A stretch of 64,000 nt of DNA from Chlorobaculum thiosulfatiphilum (lineage in GTDB: Bacteria; Bacteroidota; Chlorobiia; Chlorobiales; Chlorobiaceae). Each line of letters begins with the position of its first letter. The stretch's first letter is position 1. The DNA lies in NCBI RefSeq assembly GCF_006265165.1, contig NZ_VDCH01000008.1:18380-82379 (forward strand), in the 5' to 3' direction. Below, piece after piece: positions 57,733 through 64,000 of this stretch. The translations under genes were made by a program, and so were the position numbers. Under the pieces are notes generated by a model that was not told the origin of the DNA, searched no databases, and saw only the letters and a list, made by a program, of their open reading frames with translations.

Positions 57733-59685
57733 TCAGTCTTTCATGCGTTTTTTCTTCGAGGCGCTGAAGCCGGTGAAGAACGAGCCTTCGTCTTTTTTGT
57801 TCTTGCCGCCGGACGGTTTGCCAAAGCTCTTCTTCCGGTCGCCACCGAAACCGCGGTCGCCTCCACGGTCGCCGCCGCGATCACTGCCACGGTCGCTTCC
57901 GTAGCCGCGATTGCCGCCGCGATCTCCACCACGATCTCCACCGAAGCCGCGGTCGTGCCGGTCACCGTAGCCACCACCCTGGCCCCCCTCCATTTTCGAG
58001 ACCCTGAGCTGGCGTCCGCAAACTCTGACCTTCTTGAGTTCCTGGAACACATCGTTCGGCATTCCTGCCGGAAGTTCGACGGTGCTGTACTGGTCGTTGA
58101 TGACGATCTTGCCGACCGCTTCGGGATCGAGGCCGATCTCGTTGATGATCGCTCCGGCGATGTTGCCCGGCTTGACATCGTGAACTTTACCAACCTCGAT
58201 GCGGTAGGTCTCCCGCTTCTCGTCCGAGTACAGACCGCCCTTGCTCTGCCGGCGCGGTTCGCGCTCACGGCGGTCGCCTTCGCGGAAGGACTCTCTGCGT
58301 GGCTCACGCTCATCACGGCGAGCCGAATGCTCGCGTTCGGGCTTGGCGCTGAGCAGGAACGGTTCGTCGCCCTGCAACAGCTTGGCCAGCGCGGCGGCGG
58401 CTTCCAGCTCGGATACGTCATGCTCCTGGCAGTATTGCCCGATCATGCTGATGTAAAATTCGAGGTCTTCGGCTCCGATGGTGTCGGTGACACGCTGCTT
58501 GAACTTCACGATGCGCTTGTCGTTGACCGTCTCGGTCGAGGGAAGCTCCATCAGGTCGATGCGCTTGCGGGTGGCGCGCTCGATGGCGAACAGCATCCCG
58601 CGCTCCCTCGGCGAAACAAACAGGATCGCCTCGCCGCTGCGACCGGCTCGGCCCGTGCGACCGATGCGGTGGACGTAGGACTCGGTGTCGGTCGGAATGT
58701 CGTAGTTGATGACGTGGCTGATGCGTTCGACGTCTAAGCCGCGAGCGGCGACGTCGGTGGCGATAACGATGTTCAGCGAGCCGTCTTTGAGCTGCTCGAT
58801 GGTGCGCTCGCGAGCCGACTGCACCATGTCGCCATTCAGCGCGGCGGCGGAATAGCCACGCGCCTGAAGCTTTTCGGCCAGCGCCACGGTTTCAGTCTTG
58901 GTGCGCACGAAAATGATGATGCCATCGAACGGCTCGACTTCGAGGATGCGCGTCAGCGCGTCGAGCTTGTGGTGGCCGCCGACCATCCAGTAGCGCTGGC
59001 GGATGGTTTCGACGGTCGTCGTTTTGGTCTGAATGGAAATCTCGGCAGGCGCTTTCAGGTACTTGCGGGCGATGCGCACGATCGGCTGCGGCATGGTGGC
59101 CGAAAAGAGCGCCACCTGGCGGTTATCGGGGGTCTGTTCGAGAATCCACTCGACATCGTCGATAAAGCCCATGCGCAGCATCTCGTCGGCTTCGTCGAGC
59201 ACGAGGCACTTGAGCCTGTCGAGGTTCAGCGTCCCCTTGCGCATGTGATCCATCACGCGGCCCGGAGTGCCGACCACCACATGAACGCCGCGCTTGAGAT
59301 TGCGGATCTGCACACCGTAATCCTGGCCGCCGTAGATCGGCAGCACATGAAAGTCAGGCATGAACTCGGCATAAGTATGGAACGCCTCGGCCACCTGGAT
59401 CGCCAGCTCGCGGGTCGGAGCGAGCACGAGCGCCTGCGGATCGGTCAATGAGAGATCGATATTGGACAGAATCGGCAGAGCGAACGCCGCCGTCTTGCCG
59501 GTGCCGGTCTGCGCCTGGCCGAGCAGGTCACGCCCTTCGAGAAGCAGCGGGATGGTGCTGGCCTGAATGGGAGTCGGGGTTTCATAGCCCACCGCTTCGA
59601 GTGCCCGAAGCAGCGGTTCAGCCAGTGCAAGGCTGCGGAAATTAACGGAATTGTCTTGCTGTTCGCTCATGGTTGGTTCGTTCAT
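57733..59685 (-). CDS. deaD: DEAD-box RNA helicase (DeaD/CsdA type) with Gly/Arg-rich tail
   Basis: A 650-residue RNA helicase. Motifs in order: Q motif in PTPIQASTIP, Walker A AQTGTGKT, PTRELA, DEAD in LVLDEADEMLRMGF, SAT, and HRIGRTGRAGRSG. A DbpA-like RNA-binding domain covers about 480-560, and the last 80 residues are RGG/GGDRGG repeats that encode RNA-binding low-complexity sequence. Such helicases help ribosome assembly and RNA turnover in cold. ATG codons at 59703, 59685 and 59670 are possible; AAGGAG supports 59685. Confidence 0.9.
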   Translation of the reverse strand: MNEPTMSEQQDNSVNFRSLALAEPLLRALEAVGYETPTPIQASTIPLLLEGRDLLGQAQTGTGKTAAFALPILSNIDLSLTDPQALVLAPTRELAIQVAEAFHTYAEFMPDFHVLPIYGGQDYGVQIRNLKRGVHVVVGTPGRVMDHMRKGTLNLDRLKCLVLDEADEMLRMGFIDDVEWILEQTPDNRQVALFSATMPQPIVRIARKYLKAPAEISIQTKTTTVETIRQRYWMVGGHHKLDALTRILEVEPFDGIIIFVRTKTETVALAEKLQARGYSAAALNGDMVQSARERTIEQLKDGSLNIVIATDVAARGLDVERISHVINYDIPTDTESYVHRIGRTGRAGRSGEAILFVSPRERGMLFAIERATRKRIDLMELPSTETVNDKRIVKFKQRVTDTIGAEDLEFYISMIGQYCQEHDVSELEAAAALAKLLQGDEPFLLSAKPEREHSARRDEREPRRESFREGDRREREPRRQSKGGLYSDEKRETYRIEVGKVHDVKPGNIAGAIINEIGLDPEAVGKIVINDQYSTVELPAGMPNDVFQELKKVRVCGRQLRVSKMEGGQGGGYGDRHDRGFGGDRGGDRGGNRGYGSDRGSDRGGDRGGDRGFGGDRKKSFGKPSGGKNKKDEGSFFTGFSASKKKRMKD

Positions 59686-60183
59686 TGGCTCCTTCCGGGT
59701 CATTGGTAAAAAAAGCGGCCGCCGTCAAAAGAAATTCACAACAGGTAATCGAGGGGGGAGTACGCATCCGATGGTCAAAGCTGATTCCGATAAAACAAAA
59801 GAAAAATCCATCGTTCTCTGGCAAGTCACGATAAGCGACTGATCCAGAACACTTTACAGAATTTTTTCAGTTTCTTTGCCCGGCAACGCCGGAGCTGGAA
59901 TGACACATAGACGCAAGCAGATGCAACCTCGAAAACACGTTCAGATTTTACTTCCGGGACAACCTCGGGAGTGGTCGCAATGCTGGAAAGAAGAGAAATG
60001 AAGAGGGGTCGTCTCATGTCAGTCTTGAGGCAGGCAGCAAGCCCACCATCGATCCATCGCACAATCAGCGGAAAAACGCGGCCCGACGGCCGTCCGGGTT
60101 TCCATGCTCTTTCTTGGCATCATCACCACAACAAAAATCGAACCATATAGTACGATTTTATCCGGCCAAAGACGAATTTATTT
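59686..60183. other. Long 5' region of the DEAD-box gene and 3' region of the RES gene
   Basis: About 500 bases without a convincing gene. A 78-codon frame at 59826-60062 lacks a good ribosome-binding site and similarity. Cold-shock helicase genes often have long untranslated leaders, which may explain part of it. No terminator was found for the RES gene. Confidence 0.4.
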
Positions 60184-60900
60184 TCAGAAACGATCGACGG
60201 GTATCTGCGTCAGCCCAACTCCGGAGAGCTCTTCTACCTCGATGATTCCGTTCTGAAGTCGATACGCGAGAGAGCTGTGATGACGCGGTTCTGACAAAAC
60301 AGCCGGATTCAGCAGGGCATAGTTCAGCCCACCGGAATGCCGCACGGAAAAGCTCACCAGCCCCGGATGGCCCTCCCGATGAAGACGAGAACCAACACCC
60401 TGGGCAACGCTGTAATCCGTTTTGTGGAGAAGCTGCGGGTAGCTTGTGACTGCCGGACGGAAATCGAGAATACCCGCCCGGCATGACACGGAAAAAATCT
60501 GACGCCGGATGACGACAGACTCGCTTTCGAGATCGGCATCGGCAAGAAAACCGCGCAACCAGTGAAACGCCGTCTCATACACCGTCGTTTCGACGGCATC
60601 GCTGCCATACCAGACGCCGAACGAGCCATCTGAAAAACGGCTTGCCTGCCAGTGCCTGAACGGCCAGAGAATGGCGTTGAACCACTCAGCCTCTTCAAAA
60701 GGGCGATAGATTTCTGGCTCGAACGATGAGTAACCCATCGGATTCACATCGGAAGCCGCTTTTTGCGCCAATGACCAGTCGGCCTGATTATCGCTCAGAT
60801 CATCGAAAGAACTCTCTTCTGGCTCAGCCAATGAAACGATGTTGCGCAACAGGAGCTGGTTGACGTCCAGTAACGCAATTTCAGAAAACAGGTTATCCAT
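60184..60900 (-). CDS. RES-domain toxin
   Basis: A 238-residue RES-family toxin. The family degrades NAD+ as in the Res-Xre systems. A conserved segment runs RFSDGSFGVWYGSDAVETTV, with Y and E (YETAFHWL) nearby, and later DFRPAVT and LAYRLQNGIIEV. The R, Y and E residues of the NAD site are visible. The N-terminal 90 residues are less conserved. It follows the antitoxin by only 2 bases, so it is coexpressed with it. Confidence 0.85.
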   Translation of the reverse strand: MDNLFSEIALLDVNQLLLRNIVSLAEPEESSFDDLSDNQADWSLAQKAASDVNPMGYSSFEPEIYRPFEEAEWFNAILWPFRHWQASRFSDGSFGVWYGSDAVETTVYETAFHWLRGFLADADLESESVVIRRQIFSVSCRAGILDFRPAVTSYPQLLHKTDYSVAQGVGSRLHREGHPGLVSFSVRHSGGLNYALLNPAVLSEPRHHSSLAYRLQNGIIEVEELSGVGLTQIPVDRF

Positions 60901-60902
60901 AA

Positions 60903-61337
60903 TCAGGAAACCAGCGCCCGATCGAGGTAGGAACGAACCATCAAGAGTCCGGCAAACCCTTTTCCCCTGATTACTTCGACTGGCGTATGATTATCGAAGG
61001 CCCTGTTTCTGAGAGACATCCACTGGTAAACCAGTTCCCGGTTTTCCGGAAACAGCGCCCGCAAATTTCTGTGAATCGCCAGAAGATGCCCGACCCGCTC
61101 GTACTGATCGCGACTCGTTCCAACAGGTTCGCCTTTGCGATACCGGGTCAACGCTGCTCTGTTGGAGGTCGCCAGACCAAGCAGGCTGGCCTGATCCTCG
61201 GTTGAAAGATTCCAGTGATCGAAAAGATTCATCACCATTTTCGCCAAAGCGCCGCGATCCTGCGTCGCAAGCTGCTGTCCTGCCGATGGCAACACCATAT
61301 CCACACCTACTCTATTCATCTTCGCAGCCTCGCTCAT
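60903..61337 (-). CDS. Xre/MbcA/ParS-type antitoxin
   Basis: A 144-residue antitoxin that would neutralise the RES toxin and repress the operon. An Xre-like HTH lies at about residues 45-70 ([20 protein letters not shown]), and a C-terminal MbcA/ParS toxin-binding domain is at about 115-140 ([21 protein letters not shown]). ATG codons at 61337 and 61319 are possible; 61337 is used. A frame open to 61424 adds an unrelated hydrophobic start. A perfect inverted repeat lies upstream at 61376-61401. Confidence 0.82.
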   Translation of the reverse strand: MSEAAKMNRVGVDMVLPSAGQQLATQDRGALAKMVMNLFDHWNLSTEDQASLLGLATSNRAALTRYRKGEPVGTSRDQYERVGHLLAIHRNLRALFPENRELVYQWMSLRNRAFDNHTPVEVIRGKGFAGLLMVRSYLDRALVS

Positions 61338-61375
61338 AGGGTTTGTGATAATCATACGGACAACACAGGAAAGCA

Positions 61376-61401
61376 TAACAATAAACACAAATATTGTTAT
61401 G
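61376..61401. promoter_or_regulatory. Candidate operator of the Xre-RES operon
   Basis: ATAACAATA (61376-61384) and TATTGTTAT (61393-61401) are exact inverted copies separated by 8 bases, 39 bases upstream of the antitoxin ATG. Another TAACAAT half-site lies near 61417. This is the expected position and shape for antitoxin autoregulation. Confidence 0.55.
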
Positions 61402-61452
61402 ATAAGAACATCATGGTGTAACAATAGATTTCAATGAAAGTACGCTTATCGA

Positions 61453-61998
61453 TCATCTGATCCGCCCAAGCCCAACCCGGCACAGTTCGCGGTACTCCGC
61501 GCCACCGGGTTTCAGATGCGATTCGTAGAGGCAGAGCGTGTCGAACGTTCCGCGCCACGCCACCGGCTCGCGCAGTTTGCGCTGGCCCATCGCCATGAGA
61601 TCGCGGGAGTTGAAGCGGGCGATGGTGAGGTGCAGAAGGAATGATTTGCGCGGTTCGCCCGGCGCTCCGGTTGCCGCGAGAAGCCCCCGCGCGAACTCCG
61701 GCATGTCGGCGGGCGCTTTGCCGGTCGCCCAGATGAGCCTCGGGCGGCGCGGGTCGGGGCCGAACGAGATGCGCTCGAAAACGACCTCGAACGGCGCTTG
61801 CCGCTCAGCTTCGTCGCATAGCGCCCGGCACACGGCATCGACATCGAGGCACTGCCATGGCGGCACCATCGTCAGATGCAGATTTTCCGGCCTGACCCAC
61901 CGCACCTTCAGCCCGGCGCGCGCCCGCCGGAACTCCCCCGCTGCCTCGACAAGCTCCCGGCCTGCGGGCAGCGCAACGAATACGCGACGCCCTTCCAT
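61453..61998 (-). CDS. thpR: 2'-5' RNA ligase/cyclic phosphodiesterase ThpR
   Basis: A 181-residue 2H phosphoesterase. Two HxTx motifs are visible as HLTM (ENLHLTMVPPW) and HLTI (LLHLTIARFN), the defining pair. It opens 2',3'-cyclic phosphates or makes reversible 2'-5' links. Its ATG overlaps the archease stop as TGATG, so the two are translationally coupled. RtcB, which uses 2',3'-cyclic phosphate RNA ends, is about 7 kb away. Confidence 0.9.
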   Translation of the reverse strand: MEGRRVFVALPAGRELVEAAGEFRRARAGLKVRWVRPENLHLTMVPPWQCLDVDAVCRALCDEAERQAPFEVVFERISFGPDPRRPRLIWATGKAPADMPEFARGLLAATGAPGEPRKSFLLHLTIARFNSRDLMAMGQRKLREPVAWRGTFDTLCLYESHLKPGGAEYRELCRVGLGRIR

Positions 61999-62399
61999 CA
62001 GATGTCCATTAAAAGTATGGCGACCCACGAACCATCGGCCCGCTCTTCGACCGTCGCGCCGTGATACGTGACCGCCTTGATTTCGTCCCTCGCCCCGGAA
62101 ATCACCCTGCCGATGAAGCTCCCCTCCGCGCAATGTTCGTCGATGAAGCGGATCGAAATGGCGTCGTACGCCTCGCGATGAATTTGCGACAGGGCGAGCG
62201 CTTCGTTGAGCAGATCGACGAGCAGCGATACCCGATCGGACGCTTCAATGCGGAACGGGCGCTCGACCCGCACATCCGTCCACTCCGGGCCAGTCCACGC
62301 CATCATCGCCCGCAACGCCTCGCCCGCCAGCTCCGCGAAGCTCCCGGCACTCACCTCGAAGCAGAGGTCGGCGGTATGGTCGAGCTGGCGGTACGGCAT
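61998..62399 (-). CDS. Archease (RtcB cofactor)
   Basis: A 133-residue protein that accelerates guanylylation and turnover of RtcB. The N-terminal YRQLDHTADLCFEV is the archease signature, followed by VDLLNEALALSQIHREAYDA and the C-terminal EIKAVTYHGATVEERADGSW with the conserved acidic end. RtcB at 53516-54913 is the obvious partner. The ATG at 62397-62399 gives the standard start. It precedes thpR in an overlapping operon. Confidence 0.92.
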   Translation of the reverse strand: MPYRQLDHTADLCFEVSAGSFAELAGEALRAMMAWTGPEWTDVRVERPFRIEASDRVSLLVDLLNEALALSQIHREAYDAISIRFIDEHCAEGSFIGRVISGARDEIKAVTYHGATVEERADGSWVAILLMDI

Positions 62400-62553
62400 G
62401 TTCCGTAATTTCGGTGATGTATCGTTCGACAGTGCTTCATGGAGACAATGTACGCAACGAAAATGACCGATACAGCCTGACCGGAACGCGCGGCAACTCT
62501 TGTCGCTTTTTTTCTTACTTTGACGAACAAAATATCTATCCACGAAACGAATC

Positions 62554-63837
62554 ATGGCCTCACTCGCCCTCGCCGCATACCGGTTTCTCTCTCCGCTCCA
62601 GCCGTTTCTGCTCCGGCTATTGGCGTCGCGCAAGCCGAGATTGAAAACTTTTGCGGAGGCGCGGACGAACCTCTTCGAGGAGCTTGAGGCTCGCCTGCAC
62701 ACGCTGCCGGAACCTTCGTGCCGACTGTGGATTCACGCATCGTCGGTCGGCGAGTTCGAGCAGGCCCGCACGATCATCGCGGAGTTGCGCGAGCAGATTC
62801 CGGAGATGGATGTGGTGGTGTCGTTCTTCTCCGACTCGGGCTACGAAACGCGCAAGCACTACCCCGACGCGGCGGCGGTCTTCTACCTGCCGCTCGACAC
62901 GCCGGAGAACGCCCGGCAACTCGCGGCACTCGTCGGCGCGGACATCTTCATGCTGATGCGCTACGACTTCTGGCCGAACCATCTCGAAGCGATCAAGCGA
63001 AGCGGGGCGCGAATGCTCCTCGCCGCCGCCGCCCTCCCGCCCGGATCACCCTACATCAAGCGCGGATTGAGAGGATTTTACCGCGACCTTTTTTCGCTTT
63101 TCGACGTCATCTACACCATCGACGCCGAAGGCCGTGAGACGTTTCTGAACCAATTCGGCTGCAAGAACGTCATCACGGCGGGCGATCCGCGATTCGACCA
63201 GGTTGTCGAGCGCCAGAAAAAAAGCGACGAACGGGCGGCGCGGCTCAAGCCGCTGTTCCGCGACCAGATGGTGCTGGTCGGCGGCAGCACCTGGGAGCCG
63301 GACGAGGCGATACTCGTTCCCGCGTGGCTTTCTCTCCGCCGGAAACTCAGCCTCGTCCTGGTGCCGCACAAGGTGGATCGGCAGAACATCGGGCGGCTGC
63401 TGGAGAATCTGCGGGAGCACGACATCGAAGCGGTGACCATTTCGGCGATGGACGAAACCTTCGACCCGGCGCGGCAGGTGCTGGTGATCGACCAGACCGG
63501 CTACCTCGCCGAGCTGTACGCCATCGCCTCGATTGCCTACGTCGGCGGCGGCTTCGGCGTGAACGTGCACAACACCATCGAACCGGCCGCGCACGGCATT
63601 CCGGTGCTCTTCGGCCCGATCTACGGCAATTCGCCCGAAGCCAAGGGACTCGTCGAAGCCGGAGCGGCCACGGTGGTCACGAGCGAGCCGGAACTCCGCC
63701 AGGCGCTGACGGCGCTGGTTGAGGATGCCGGGCAACTGAAAAAGACCGGAGAAAAGTCCGCCGGTTACGTCAACGCCCGGCTCGGAGCAACCGCAATCAT
63801 TGCCAGGGATATAGCACAGCATTGCCGGAGGAGGTGA
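62554..63837 (+). CDS. waaA: 3-deoxy-D-manno-octulosonic acid transferase
   Basis: A 427-residue GT-B glycosyltransferase that adds Kdo to lipid A precursors in the inner membrane. The N-terminal hydrophobic part (LSPLQPFLLRLLASRKPRLK) anchors it. The catalytic glutamate is in IHASSVGEFEQARTII, and the C-terminal donor domain shows GGSTWEPDEAIL, VPHKVDRQNIGRLL, YVGGGFGVNVHNTIEPAAHG and FGPIYGNSPEAK. It shows that this organism makes Kdo-containing LPS. It is divergent from archease. Confidence 0.93.
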   Translation: MASLALAAYRFLSPLQPFLLRLLASRKPRLKTFAEARTNLFEELEARLHTLPEPSCRLWIHASSVGEFEQARTIIAELREQIPEMDVVVSFFSDSGYETRKHYPDAAAVFYLPLDTPENARQLAALVGADIFMLMRYDFWPNHLEAIKRSGARMLLAAAALPPGSPYIKRGLRGFYRDLFSLFDVIYTIDAEGRETFLNQFGCKNVITAGDPRFDQVVERQKKSDERAARLKPLFRDQMVLVGGSTWEPDEAILVPAWLSLRRKLSLVLVPHKVDRQNIGRLLENLREHDIEAVTISAMDETFDPARQVLVIDQTGYLAELYAIASIAYVGGGFGVNVHNTIEPAAHGIPVLFGPIYGNSPEAKGLVEAGAATVVTSEPELRQALTALVEDAGQLKKTGEKSAGYVNARLGATAIIARDIAQHCRRR

Positions 63838-63872
63838 GGGATTGGGATGAAATTACCGGCGATTCTCTGCAA

Positions 63873-64000
63873 TCACCAGCATCTGTTGCGATAGGGGATT
63901 ATGCGACAGTTATTGCCATAAATGGTTCTTCGCAGAATATCGTGGGTAAGGGCTTCTGCTGTTCCGTCATGATTCGATAGCCATGTTGAGTTTGCCGCAG
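63873..64000 (-). CDS. Possible C-terminal end of an unidentified gene
   Basis: A minus-strand frame open from the window edge ends at a TGA (63873-63875) and reads STWLSNHDGTAEALTHDILR then RTIYGNNCRIIPYRNRCW. About 42 codons are visible, with natural composition, but I do not recognise a family. Another minus-strand frame in the same place also stays open for some codons, so the call is weak. Confidence 0.25.
   Translation of the reverse strand, partial: AANSTWLSNHDGTAEALTHDILRRTIYGNNCRIIPYRNRCW

Noticed and set aside
57850..57970. Tandem repeats of CGGTCGCC and related units
   Set aside because: They encode the Gly/Arg-rich tail of the DEAD-box helicase, so they are coding low complexity and not a separate element.
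59826..60062. 78-codon minus-strand frame between the DEAD-box and RES genes
   Set aside because: No ribosome-binding site or family; composition looks random.

Overview
The window looks like chromosomal DNA of a green sulfur bacterium (Chlorobi), most likely a Chlorobaculum-type organism. This rests on high GC with mainly housekeeping genes, a sepiapterin reductase of the kind known from Chlorobaculum tepidum, a full Tol-Pal set with two tandem Pal proteins, PEP-CTERM proteins, anaerobic ThiH-type thiamine synthesis, and Kdo-based LPS synthesis. The species is inferred from gene content and was not checked by a search.

Layout. 1-4.7 kb: the 5' part of mfd, an IS256-type transposase relic, an EpsD-like lipoprotein, two small unknown genes, TspO and a PPC/DUF296 protein. 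4.7-9.0 kb: alanine dehydrogenase, a small membrane protein, a HELCH metallopeptidase, a trans-sulfuration enzyme and a DUF4395 protein. 9.0-11.4 kb: an accessory patch with a pentapeptide-repeat/TIR protein, an orphan XRE antitoxin that still carries the tail of its lost toxin, and an inverted-repeat element. 11.4-16.7 kb: a second trans-sulfuration enzyme with cysK, a repeat-rich gap, then thiS-thiG-thiH-thiF. 16.7-17.8 kb: an integron-like relic made of a DUF3223/HNH gene between attC-like core sites and the C-terminal tail of an integron integrase. 17.8-24 kb: RecQ, a NusG paralogue, YdcF, a Nudix protein, two unknown genes and a MITE-like element. 24-31.1 kb: the complete Tol-Pal operon and a two-domain protein resembling phytol kinase joined to phytyl-phosphate kinase. 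31.2-41.4 kb: branched-chain amino acid genes ilvD-ilvB-ilvN-ilvC-leuB, a terminator, then leuC-leuD-cimA, preceded by a leader ORF very rich in Ile, Leu and Val codons. 41.5-48 kb: radC, a cold-shock protein, sepiapterin reductase, a YqeY protein, serS, and metY-metX under a SAM-I riboswitch. 48-55 kb: rsmB-xerD, a tandem pair of PEP-CTERM lectins, a junction of rtcB and xerD fragments that looks like a tandem-duplication scar, a COG4315 protein and intact rtcB. 55-64 kb: a PEBP protein, DUF2721, a beta-CASP nuclease, a DEAD-box helicase, a RES/Xre toxin-antitoxin pair, thpR-archease, and the Kdo transferase waaA.

How the genes work together. Homoserine is acetylated by MetX and sulfhydrylated by MetY, with SAM feedback through the riboswitch. 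The two cystathionine-type enzymes and CysK link homocysteine and cysteine, and both cystathionine-type genes carry almost the same palindrome upstream. CimA, LeuCD and LeuB can make 2-oxobutyrate from pyruvate for isoleucine, feeding IlvB/N, IlvC and IlvD. RtcB, archease and ThpR together form a small RNA-repair group. EpsD-like and PEP-CTERM genes point to an exosortase surface-sorting system encoded elsewhere in the genome.

The least conventional signals are the integron relic, the rtcB/xerD scar around the lectin pair, the ilv leader with alternative RNA pairings, the TIR-pentapeptide protein and the shared trans-sulfuration palindrome.
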